From: Arcuatula senhousia
Lineage: Eukaryota > Mollusca > Bivalvia > Mytilida > Mytilidae
Length of the DNA: 64,000 nucleotides
Direction of reading: 5' to 3'
Assembly: GCA_963971305.1 (NCBI GenBank)
Contig: CAXARO010001068.1
Coordinates: forward strand, 27,383 to 91,382
Shown: positions 44,889-58,300 of the stretch, piece after piece
Position numbering within the stretch: position 1 is the stretch's first letter
How the letters are laid out: each line of letters opens with the position of its first letter
Translations under genes and position numbers: made by a program
The notes under the pieces: generated by a model
Told to the model about the DNA's origin: nothing
Seen by the model: only the letters and a program-made list of their open reading frames with translations
Database searches by the model: none

Positions 44889-45549
44889 AGCCCCGTTTAC
44901 ACGATCAAAGTTTTCCATCAAAAACTTTGTCCAAGTTTTCTTTGACAAACTTTTTTGACCATGTAAACCTGCATCAAAAACTTTGACAAAGAAATTTGAA
45001 GGACTTTGACGGACTTTGACAGAATAGAACCTCATCCTATTTTTCTGAAAACTTGGATGGACTTTGACGGGAATTGACCAATCAGATTATGTTATTGAAC
45101 TTTTCAGAATATTTTGTAAACAAAAGCACATGGCAAAATGGCAGGAAAGAAAGTAACAACAGTAACAAAATTTCAATGGTCAAATGGTATTTATGATGAC
45201 TTGATTGATTCAAGGAAAATTGATATTAACTCTCTTATTTCTCTATAACTGGCAAATTTCTTTAAGTCAACTTCTAATTCCCAAATCAAAGTGTTTGAGC
45301 AACCAGGCTGTGTTGTTCTGGTGCAATTTCTGCACATCCTTATTTAGAAGTAACTGCATATAAAATGATTATGCACTCACATACTACAATTTAGCCCCCA
45401 CACTTAAGCCAAGTATAAATAGCAGAAAACCATCAAAAAAGTTTGATCGTGTAAACAGCTACTTTGACAAAGTTTTCTTTGTCCAACTTTTTCATCAAAA
45501 ACTTGGACAGAGATGTTTGATGAAAAACTTTGATCGTGTAAACGGGGCT
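44889..45549. mobile_element. 661-bp PIF/Harbinger-type MITE
   Basis: AGCCCCGTTTACACGATCAA and TTGATCGTGTAAACGGGGCT are exact inverted ends, flanked by TTA (44886-44888, 45550-45552). Subterminal TTTGACAAAG/ACTTTGTC blocks repeat. I saw no transposase frame. Confidence 0.82.
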
Positions 45550-45552
45550 TTA

Positions 45553-46388
45553 TGCTGCATAAATTTTGCACATATTTTTAGATTTTGTATAAGAAACAAA
45601 GATTGAACTGGAAAAATGTGTTGTATCATTTTTTTAGTGTCTTAATTCTTATCACTGTACATGTAAATGTGCAGCACATAGTTTTATGTGTGTGACATTA
45701 AAACAAAATGTATCAGTATTTAGCATGGTAGAGACGAATGTTTGTTAAAAATCAAAACGAAAACAATATCTGGTTAATATCTTTGAATTTGTGATTAGCA
45801 ATCATGGACCAATGGAAAATTTAAATAATCTATGTATGAAAATTAGCATATTTGTTTTTCATGTCATTGTTGCTGTTGAAAATAAATTTTTATGCATATT
45901 TTTTGTGTTTTCATTAAAGAACAACACCAAAAAAACACAATAACAGTCATTCCCATGTATTTAAACAGAAACATAATACCCAAACAATGCTTTGAAGGGT
46001 ATATTGAATTCCCCTATAGTGGCTGCCACCATTGCCGGAATAACCATACCCAAGTCTCACGTTGGCAACATTTGTCACAGGTAAGACAAAAAGTTCATCA
46101 TTTAAAAATGTACATGAAAAAATTTCATTGCTTTCAAAAAGAATTCAGTCAATATAATTGGACTTCATTTTTCTCCAATGTTCACCATTCATATAAAATC
46201 ATCAAGGATTTAATTGAGTGTCCAAACAGATGAAACAAATTGAACATTCAAAATTCATTCAATTTGTCATTTAATTTATGCAATACAATAGGGTTAATGT
46301 ATTTATTTTGACATTTCATAAATATTAAAAATATCACAGAATTCTTCATATAAATTCACAATAAAGTCAAAATTGTCTTCGGTGGACA
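45553..46388. other. Intergenic stretch between sideroflexin and CFAP206
   Basis: Probably includes the CFAP206 3' UTR. One plus-strand stretch ending at a good donor (CACAG|GTAAG at 46080) translates to IVAATIAGITIPKSHVGN-like hydrophobic sequence, but it has no partner exon I could find. Confidence 0.4.
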
Positions 46389-49300
46389 TTACGATTGGTC
46401 CACATCCAGTGTAAGGTCTACTTTGGTCATATCTGTAGGAACAGTCCTACCACCACCACGGAGACCAGCCAGGAATACAGTAGGCTTGGGAACATTGGTG
46501 TAGGAATCGGTTTTGGTCTGTGTTGAGTGGTCCCTGAAAAAAGAAAAAAAAAGTTAATATTGTAATGATTACATTTGGTAGACTTAAAATGGTTTGATGA
46601 GTATATCTTATCTTTACCAATCTAAAGTTTCAGATAACTTTTATATAATAACAAAAGCATATATACAGTCAGACAGGTGGTGACAAAATATTATCTGCCT
46701 TGTAAATAATTTGTATGTCTTACTGATTCGAAAAACACATCATTTTGAATGACGCAGTTAGCTGAAATCACCAACTTAATCTTTTGATTAATAAAAAGTA
46801 GGTCATGGTTATTTTCAAGTTCGGGTACAAGTTAGTGGACAAAATATTGTTCTTTTTTCTTAGTAAGGATGTTTTACACATAGAATAATAATTTGTGACA
46901 AAAAAGGAATTTATTATCTCTAAGGAATAACCCGGACTCTATAAAGGTAATAACTTTGTTGAATTTAGAAAATAATGGTAAGTGCGACGGGTTACATACT
47001 TTGACAGATGACGACCAATCTTATGCTTTTTTTTGTTGACAAAACTTTAAGGAAATCGGAGAAAAATGTTTTTTTTGTCACAAGCAAGTCTAAAACGTTG
47101 CTAGGCAAATGAAGGGAGACGATTACAGTTTTACAAATCGAACAAACCTCACTTAATAGACCTCCCCCTTCTAAAAGGGCATTTTACATTTGCTTATTAT
47201 CATTTTATTATAAAGACATGCATTCTTTTAATAAAAAGTAAAATTTAAACAGTTTCATCAGTTAAGGCCTTATATATTGCAGAATTAAAGAAAAAATATT
47301 TTAGGATGTAGTAGACCATTGCTATTTTTAGCTGGGTATGAGATACTCTCAATGTTTATTTATTTTATGAATGAAAATTCTATATTCAGAAAGGGGGATT
47401 CACAAATAACTTATAAAATTAGCACAAATTTGACAATCATTTTTTTTCAATACTGCTTTAGCGACGGGTTCAGGAATTTTTTATCAGAAAGATAAGAGTC
47501 TTATCTGTTGGACATATTTTTTTCAGATTTTTAGGAGCATGATGTTTTATTTGTCACAAAGGAAATCAGACCCCATAATATCACTTAATTAACATGAGAA
47601 AGGTGCTCTTTTCACGCTGCAAATTTTATAATCCAATGCAAATTCGGCGTTGTTTACTTTCATTTTACATATTTTATATCACATTTTATTTTAAAAGTTG
47701 CTCTAATAAACTTTTTAATGCCCATAGTTACTACGTAAACATCCCGAATCAAATTCTACCTTATTTACTGAAGAGCGCATATTCTTTTGTCTCGTTCTGT
47801 ACACCTTTCTGACGGTATACATGTATTGAAAACATACTTTTAACCTGGGATACAGAAGTATGAAGCACTAAAAACAAGACAATTCAAAATGTCAAGAAAG
47901 TAAGTGTAAAGATACTAATTTGTAAAATGTACACCTTTTAGCAGTGGTCTATTTGTTAATGTACTCTACAATAATTTACTGATCAAATGTCTCTTCTATG
48001 GAAGAAATGGGTTGTGCTTCTCTATAGAAATGTGTGCGTCTTTGTCTGGTATGCATATAAAAAAGACCGATACATTGTAATAGAAATGGCTATCATGATA
48101 AACATACTTAGGAGGCCAGACTTGTATGGCATTGTCCCTCCTCATGTTACTGAGGTTAGTCTGTACTGAGTGGGTTATTCTGGTTCTTAAGTTAGCCTAC
48201 AAAACAAAAATCACACTAGTGTCAAACCTGAAGAGTTAATGAGTACTTTTCATCAACTCAAAGGATGAGTGGCATTAAGACCCATATTTGGCCCAAGAAA
48301 ATGAAGTTGGTTCAAATGTTATGATATTTATAAGAAATATAAGCTTATATGTGGTTACAAAGAAAACACATCAAATAAGGCAAATTTCGTTCTTAATGAC
48401 CTAATTATGACATCATATGTAGTGGTTTTATTTGACAAAATAAAGAAATCTGCAATGTTGAATGGTTTCAGTGCATATTTTCCTTAAGAAAACATTTCAT
48501 CATTTAACACATTTTTGCCAAATATGTAGGCGTAACGTTTTGATGCGCCCACCTTCTTTCAGACCAAAAAGTGAATGAAAATTAGCAAAAATCAATGAAA
48601 TTAGGACAATTTCTTTAATATACAGCTTTTTGAGTTAACTGATTGGCATGACAGCTTAACTGATATGGCACAAGCTTGTCATTTTCTTTAAGTCTAACAA
48701 TTTATCAATGTTTCATCAACTCAAGGCATCTGTATGCTCAGTTTTAATTTTCTTGGTAAATCTTGGGCCAAAAATGGGTCTTATTAACACTCATCCTTTG
48801 AGTTTTTCTTTCAATTTCAACTTTAAATCAAAACTATTTGATTTTTAAACATTTAAGATACTAAGTGGATAGTTGATATATATCAGGATAAATGTATACT
48901 CATAAAAATAGGATAAATACATCATCAAGTTAAAAAAAAAAACACAATCCATAATGATACTTGTAAAATAAAAATAAAATAAAAACAGATTTCAGAACAT
49001 ATACAGAAGCCTATAATGAATAAAGCTATCATTTATTTGTCTGTTTTACTTTAAAAAAAAATTAAATTGCACATATCAAGACCATCTTACAAGTTTGATT
49101 GCTTTCCTTCTCAGTTCCCATTCATTCCATTCATATGACTTGACTATATTGGTTTCCATGAAGTGAGTATCTGTTTGTGTTCCACTGTCACATTTAGTAA
49201 TAGGTTTCTCTATCATCCTGCCAGCATCCTTCCCCTGAAAACAATCAACCATAAACAACATATAATGGAAGTTTGTAAAATGTGTTTGACATTATTAGCA

Positions 49301-52300
49301 TTTCATCCAAATAAAGGTAATATATTCAAGACTATGATAGAATGAATTGACATGAAGAAACAATGAATTTATACATGTATCTTTAGACCTTAAATCACAT
49401 TTATTTTTGATTTTATACCTATTCATAGGGCTGTTCCAGCAAAACATACATGGGACGGGGGGAAGGCAATTTAATTTGCTGGTATGGTTGGGTGTTAGAA
49501 ACTTGTATTAAGTTCAAAGAAAATAAGGAAAGTTTAATAATTTGCTTCTATGGGTGGTACCCCTGTAGAAAAAGTGCCTTCCCCTGGTCCCATGTATGTT
49601 TTGCTGGAACAGCCCATATTCAGATATAATGCAAGTGATTTTATACGTTATGATGTTCCTGACAGTCATTTTCACTTTGGTCATTTTCAATCTCCTGGTA
49701 TCTGAAAATGTCCACTTTATTTAATTCAAACTGAAAATACATGCATTTCTGTCAGTTTGTTTTTATCTAATTACCTGTGAGTATGGAGTAATACTGGCAA
49801 ACTGTGTATGAAGTTCTAAAAGCTGTATTAATTCTGGACTTTTTTTAGCACCCTCAGCAACCAACCTTATAAAGCTGAAAATATAAAAGATAATAGTGTA
49901 CAAAGAACTAAGAATGATTTCTTTTCATGACTACAATATTCAATTATTGCTCTAGATCTTGGATATCATAATACAGGGGAGATAACTGAACTTTTTACCA
50001 TTACAGTATATCTGCATATCCTGTAAGGGTAACTCCTCCAAAATCGCTGAATTATGCAGAAATATAGTGTAAAATCTTGAAAAAAAATATTATGCCAACC
50101 CTTAACTAAGTAGTGATATGTTTTCAAGCATTTGTGTAAAAGCATATGCTACAAAGACGAAAACTAAACTAGAACCTACCCATCTGGATTTTGAGCAAAT
50201 TCTGTTGCTGCTTGTTTACTACTAAATGAATAATAATGATCTTTGTAACGTAGCACTCCAATATCTGGGTTACTGGGTAACAATAATCTGTCAAATTTAG
50301 CTAAGGCCCAAGCACAGTATCCCTAGAAACAAACAATATAAAGTCTATATAACAGTAATTAAAAGGTAAAGATTGAACTTTGTGTCATAAAATATCAAAT
50401 TAAATTTTTTATTGACCATGTGATTTTTTAATTACTAACAACTGTTCATAATGCAATGGAAGAGGTTTATGCTAAAATTTGGTTCAATACACACTTTTTC
50501 AAATGCCTGTAGATTTAAGGACTGTTGCAATTTTTATTCCCCGTGTATACAACTACTTGGTTTGTCTGATTTCATTTAATACATGTTTTCAGTTAAATCA
50601 TCCATGCTTGGTAATTTTGTTGCTACCTTCAAATTTGAAATTAAAATTACTTTTCAAATCTGATTCATATGTAGTTTAAGTCTCTTAACATTTAAGTCTT
50701 AACAGTAAGGGAATCATAATGATAAAATTTCACTTTCAAATGATATTTTTAAATTCTTTAAATTTGCAGATTAACACAAATAGATTTGACAACTTGTGAG
50801 AACAAATATTTTTTTGTATAAACATACCCTGTACTGCAATGGTAGTTTGTTGAAATGTTTTGTTGTGTCAGTATACAGCCAATCTAAATCTTTAAAGTCA
50901 TTTGGATTGATTTTGTCACCTTTACTCTGAAATAATAAAGAAAATCAATCATCTCCCTTGAATAAATTTTCTTAAAATTTTTATACATTATACACTATTG
51001 ATTCCTTTATAAAAACAATAGAATGAAAGTATGAAAGAAAATGGTCACACAAGTTGAATTAAATTTTATTCAAAAGCAAGAAAAATAGAGGATTTTTTAG
51101 GCTGCTTTTTCTCTTTCTTTCTATTGTACATTATAGCCTTGTTTTGTCGTTTCTTCTTGGATAATTTGAGATTGATCATACCTGTTTGATAATTTTGTTG
51201 TTATCTGTATCTATCCATAACTTAAATAAATAAAATTTATACTTTGTAAATTTATAAGTTTACCTCTTGAATACTTTGTAAATTTATAAGTTTACCTCTT
51301 GAATTCTTTGTTCATCTGTTTTCACTGTTGCACCGTCTAAAAATGGACTCAATATCTCATCTGTAAATAGTTCTCTGTGGCCCTAATAACATAAAGAGTT
51401 CTGATGCTTGAGTTGATAACAATGACAAAAATGGAAAAGTAGAGTAGGCAGTGTCAGTTGCACTGACTTTTTGTCAAAAGTGTAACATGGAAACTACACC
51501 ATAAGCAATCATTTATAGCAGTTTGTTTTTTTCATAAGATCTCATGCATTTTTGTAACTATAAACTTTGTCGAAGCAACCATTAATTGGTTTACAATATA
51601 AGAATTGGCTTAAAGTCAATATGTTACATGGTATGACAGAAGAAATCTAATTATATGCATATAACTAAACAAAAACTTACCCTTGTAAATGGTTCCAGAC
51701 TAGCTAATATGTTACTGAGCACACTGAGTAAGACCATCTCATCTTGGAAACCACTCCATAACTGGGAAAGATGGATAAACTGGGGCTGCAATATACCAAA
51801 AATAACAGTTTTATTGTAGCACTTTGATGGAAATCAATAAATTTATTGTTCCTTTGATCCACTCACCCTGTAAAGGTTTTTTAAACTCTTTTCCTTTATT
51901 ATACGACCGCAAATTTTTGCGATCGTATTATGTTATGGCGATGGCGTTGTCGTCGTCGTCGTTGTCGTCGTCGTTGTCGTCGTCTGTAGACACTTTGGTT
52001 TCCGTGCGATAACTTTAGTTGTAGTTAACCAATTGTTATAAAATTTTGATGTGATGTTTATAACCACTAAAGGAAGGTTGGTATTGCATTTGGGGTTTCT
52101 GGCCCCTACCATTTTAGAAAAAAGGGCCAAAAGGGGCTAAAACGGGTGTATTGACAAAACGTCTGTAGAATGTTTATTTTTCATCCGATTTTGATCATTC
52201 TTTTTTTATTGTACTCCTCAATAAATTCTGTCAACAAAATTTAACAACACCTTTGACGTATCTTGTACCGTTACATTGCTATAAGGGGTCAAAAAGGGGC

Positions 52301-55300
52301 CACACCAAAAAAAAATCGACTTTTTTATTTGTGGTCCGATTTTCAAAATCTTTTTTTCATTGGAATCCTTGTAAAAATCCCTGCCTGCGTTTTTCAATCA
52401 GATTTGCAATATCTCATACCGTTTTCAAGAAATTAGGGGTCAAAGGGGCCAAAAACGCCATTAATAAAAGTTTGTCCAGGCAGATAGTTTTTTACCAATA
52501 TTAAGTTGTAGTGGGCCAGCCAATTGTTATGAAGTTTAAATATGATGATTATAGCCACTAAAGGAATGTTGGTTTTGTATTTGGGGTTTGTGGCCCCTAC
52601 TGTTTTAGAAAAAACGGGCCAAAGGGGCTAAAACGGGTGTATTGACAAAACTGTTGTAGAATGTTCATTATTCATTCAATTTTGAAAATTCTTTTTTATT
52701 TGAAGTGCTAATAAAATTCTGTCTACTAAATGTGTCAATGATTTTGACATGTATTTCACCATTACATTGCTACAGGGGGCTAAAGACAGGCCACGCCCAT
52801 AAAATCAACTTTTTAATTTTTGGTCCGATTTTCAAAATCTTTTTGTCATTGGAATCCTTGTGAAAATCCCTGGCTGCGTTTTTTAATCAAATTTGCAATA
52901 TCTCTTACCGTTTTCAAGAAATTAGGGGTCAAAGGGGCCCAAAACACCAATTTTAAAAGTTTGTCTAGGCGAATTGTTTTATACTTAAAATTAAGTTGTA
53001 GTTACATGTTACATGTATATAAATAAGGCTTCTTGTATTTGATGTTGATGTAAATATATATGTGTCAAAAATGCATTTTTAAGTCCACCACAGGATGCAT
53101 GTGTCAAAAAGCTTTGTAAGTCCACCATGGGCTTCATGTGACCAAAGCAATTGACTATCCATATTAGGCCTCCAACGTACAGGGTTAAACTTGTTGCGGT
53201 CGTATCATGCTGCGCTCGGCGTAGCTTTTTATACTCTATTATGTAGCAAATCATTTTCTAGCAGATAAAAAAACTGGGGCTGCAATATACCAAAAATAAC
53301 AGTTTTATTGTAGCACTTTGATGGAAATCAATAAATTTATTGTTCCTTTGATCCACTCACCCTGTAAAGGTTTTTTAAACTCTTTTCCTTTATTATACGA
53401 CCGCAAATTTTTGCGATTGTATTATGTTATGGCGATGGCGTTGTCGTCGTCGTCGTCGTTGTCGTCGTCGTTGTCGTCGTCTGTAGACACTTTGGTTTCC
53501 GTGCGATAACTTTAGTTGTAGTTAACCAATTGTTATAAAATTTTGATGTGATGTTTATAACCACTAAAGGAAGGTTGGTATTGCATTTGGGGTTTCTGGC
53601 CCCTACCATTTTAGAAAAAAGGGCCAAAAGGGGCTAAAACGGGTGTATTGACAAAACGTCTGTAGAATGTTTATTTTTCATCCGATTTTGATCATTCTTT
53701 TTTTATTGTACTCCTCAATAAATTCTGTCAACAACCCTGTAAAGGTTTTTTAAACTCTTTTCCTTTATACTCTATTATGTAGCAAATCATTTTCTAGCAG
53801 ATAAAATCAAGTACAAAAAGTTTCATCAAATCAATGTTTTTTCTGATATTTTTTAAAAGGAAAAATGAGAAAAAAACGCTTGGTGATTTAAAAGTATACA
53901 AATATCATTCAAAAAACTGTAATGTATGCCTCCCTTCACTTATTCAATAGATCCCAACATGTGGACATAATAAACAGCTGCAGAGGAATGATTAATCTTA
54001 ACTTTTCATTTCTTACATAGACTTGTGCAGTAGGGACAGCTGTTTTAGACTGGACAGTAGCTTGAAGCTGTTCCATTCTTGAAGCTAACTGTTTCTCTAA
54101 GGATTCAACCTGATGGGCACAACTAATTACATCATTCTGAAATCAGAAAAATCATTATCAAAATTAATATTCTATTCAGTTTACCAAGTGATTGTTTCCA
54201 AGACATAAACAAAAGCCTAGTAACATCAACGAAAAGGTCAAGTGCTGATTGTTAATGAGACATTTTAATTTAAAATTTATGATAATCCAAGGTGGCTGAA
54301 AATTCATGCTGCCACATCTTTTACCTTTTTATAACAATTTACAATAGGATAGTGTTAACAGGGTTTTTAAACATAAACTACATGTACATAATTAAAGCGC
54401 TTCATATTGACAGTTAAGTTGGATTAGTAGCATAGAAATTTGAAAAAAGAAAGAGTTTTACCAACCAAAATGACCCTTAGAAAGGCTTCATGTTGTCTTG
54501 TATTGATCAATGATTCTTTTAAAAGTTGTGTAGAAGGTCCTTCACTAGAATCCTGAGACTGCATCTTCTCAATTAAAGCTACATAATAAAGTTAAAATAT
54601 AGAAAAAACTTATGAATAAGCTTGTTTTCTCGTGACTTAAGTGTAACAGAACCATTACACTGTTACAGTCAGTGATGAAATATGGCGCAAGTATGGAAAA
54701 TTTGAGCATTTAAATCATCAAATGGTGTCAAACTATGGTAAAACATAATTCTGAATACCAGGCCATAGAAAATGTCCTTATTTATCCTGATATCATCCGA
54801 ATAAAATGATGTTGGATGATTTTGTTTATGATTATCCATTTTTGTTTATATCCTTCTATCAAAATTATTATCTTTCTTCTGAAAGTTAATTTTAACCAAA
54901 TCTTTCAAAAGAATGGCTACACATGTTTTTTAGCTCACCTTGCCGAAGGCAATGTGAGCTTTTGCCATCACTTGGCGTCCGTCGTCTGTCGTCCGTCGTT
55001 CAACTTTTCAAAAAATCTTCTTCTCTGAAACCGCTTGGCAAAATGTAATGAAACTTAGTATGGTTGTTCTGTAGTATGTCCTCTACAATACAATCGTTCG
55101 AAATTTTGATTCGACAAAAAACATGGCCGCCATGGCTAAAAATAGAACATAGGGGTAAATTGCAGTTTTTTGCAAATTACTCAAAAACCGTAACAGATAT
55201 CAAAATTCTGGCATAGGATATAAGTGATCAGCACCTCAAGATCTACCTGCCCAGAAATTTTCAAGAAGATCCAACAACCGATGTAGGAGTTATTGCCCTT

Positions 55301-58300
55301 TTTCTGAATTTTTTTCAAAAAAATTACTTATTTAGCCCTATATCTTGAAAACTATACAAGATATTTCAAAAATTTAAATTGCATATGACTAAGCACATCA
55401 AGATCTACAAAAGTTGTAACAGAGTCAAAGTTGTAGGATCGTTCCTTTAGGAGTTATACCCCTTGGATTGTAAAAATTGACCATTTCACAGTTTTTTGTT
55501 TAACTTTTCAAAAATCTTCTTCTCTGAAACTGCTTAGTCAAATGAAATGAAACTTGGTAGGGTTGTTCAGTAGTATGTGGTCTACAAAATTTTCGTTCAA
55601 AAATTTGGATTCGACAAAAAACATGGCCGCCATGGCTAAAAATAGAACATAAGGGTAAATTGCAGTTTTTTGCACATTACTCAAAAATGGTAACAGATAT
55701 TAAAATTCTATTTTGATAATAATGATCAGCACATAAAGATCTACCTGCCCTGAAGTTTTGAAGAAGATTTAACAATGGTTGTAGGAGTTATTGCCCTTTT
55801 TCTTGTTTTTTTTTTTTTCAAATTTTGCTCTTTTAAGACTTATATCTTGAAAACGTTACAAGATATTTGAAAAATTTAAATTGCATATGGTTAAGCACAT
55901 AAAGATCTAAAAATTTTGTAATGGGGTCAAAGTTGTAAGACCTTTCTTGATAGGAGCACATAAGAATTGATAATTCCACAGAGTAGCAGTCCTTTGTTAA
56001 AATATCCAGCATATAAGTATCATCGAATACAAGGTGAGCGATTCAGGCTCCTGGTAGCCTCTAGTTATTTTTCTTTAATTCGGGTAAATTTTCTTGATAA
56101 TCAAGCAGTATCAATATTCGGCATACCTGTGTATTTGTTTGCAGCTCTTAAAGTTGCCTGAATTTCAGAATCAACATTTTGTGTTGTAGCAGGTACAGCT
56201 TCATTCAAAATGGCTGGTACTAAAATAAAAAATCAAAAAATCTGTCAAAGTCAAAAATGGTTTGATTTCATTAAACAGGAAGTAGGTGAACAAAAGATCT
56301 GAAATCAAATCCCACATGATGGGACCCCACCCCGATGCTGTATACCAAATATCAAGTGGCTGTAATTAGTAGTTGCTAAGAAAACTGTTATGCAATTTTC
56401 TTCAATGTGCATCCACCCGCCCTGCATTCACCATTTTTTAACCAGGAAATTCGACAAATAAAACAGTTTATATTTTTATGCAATAAAAATGGTAAGACTC
56501 TCATTTGTCATTTATTTTAGTACAAAATCTGAACTATCATAAATTTTAATCATTGTTTCCTTTATTACATAAGTTTTAGGAGTTTATGAGATAAAACAGG
56601 TAACAAATGAAAGTATAATTTCACACACAAAAATAATTAGAGATGACAATATAAAATGATAATTAAAGAAAGCCCACTTACAATCATCTATTCCTTCTCC
56701 ACCTTTTCCACATTCCTTGTTAAACAATCGAATACCAGTCACAATCATTGTCAATTCAAGGAGTTGTCTTTCCTTGTCCCGCTTTGTGAGTGACATAAAT
56801 GTTCCAAGTTCTGTTTGAGGGAAAACACTCTGTAGAGCTGCAGTTGCCTCCCTTACAACAGCTATGTCTGTTGGACTTCCCAGACCAGACCTGAGTAAAA
56901 CAGCTGAGACAATTTTACGGTAGAGACTCTCAAGTTCCTCCCTGGTTCTAGCTCTGCTATCTGTGATTTCTCTGATGACGGGTTGAAGTCTTGATTCAAG
57001 TACTCTTCTGTGTTCCTCCAGAAAGTCAGCTTTTAAATGCAAAGATCAGACTTAGCATACAATGAGCAAAATGATTTATCTATTATAAATTTTGTTGATT
57101 TTAATATAAAAGTATATATAATGATTCTAAAAGTATATCTAACTACAAGTACTCTGACTGTTATATGATCAGTGAAATATTTTAAATACTGGGTATTAAA
57201 AAAATAGGAATCAATTTCAAATACTTCAATAAAAAATAAGTTTTACTTACATCTTGTTGTGTAGTTCATGTCAAAATAGACCTGCATCTTGACTGTGTCT
57301 AAAGATGGTGTCCTTGTATCCATTAGTCTATCCACACATAGCTAAAAAAAAAACAAAGTTACAAACTTTAAAAAGATGCATCTACCTCAAAGTGTGTTTT
57401 TTCAGTGATTTGAAGCAATATCATTTGGTAAGTTGCACTGTGAGTTATTTAAAACAACAATTAGTTATAACTATTTTGCTTTTGTACAGGAACAAAATTT
57501 CTAAACAACAGCAGTAACTTTATTAGTATTTTCAAATTTATCAATAGACATTGTTAAAAACTGTCTATAGACATTTACACATAACTTTCAACATAATAGT
57601 TGACTTAATAACATTTTCCCAAAAAATTCTGTTTGTTAAATCATGAAAACCTTGGTTATTTATTAAATCATTAGAATTTGGACTTACTCACCTTTATCAA
57701 TTTCTGTACATCATCTTTTGTTAAAGTTCTGTCTACATTAAACTCATTTGATGGATCTAAAACCACAGCTTTGACCTGTAGTTACAATAAGAAGTAAGTA
57801 AAATATGATTTTGTATAAATTTATATTTAATATTAAAAATAAATCCACATCTCTGAAATAGATGACTAATAGATGACTTACGGAATAAACTTTCATCATA
57901 TAAAATTACATATGTCAATAGACATACATGAACTGTTAAAAAAAACTTAAACTGTGTAACTAAGCATACATAAATTCTGTGCTCGCAATGTAACCTTAAA
58001 CCATTAATGAAAAAGTTTAACAGTACTTTGTTATGATTTTTAAAAGAGTATAATGAAGAAGTATGCTAATCATATCAATATTGTTTGTAGGTTGTATCAA
58101 ATCATCTATACACAGACATTTTTATTTGTAAATTGTTTTTTTTTTTTCATTTACATGTAGAAGATTTTTTTCATCGAAACTCACTCCTCTGTGTTGAATC
58201 ATTCTTCACAAAATTTGCAATACATGTATTTGTTTCATTGGACAGTTTTTTTGTTTTCACAATTTAAAAATCAGTTTTTGTTTATGACTGGTTTAATTAA

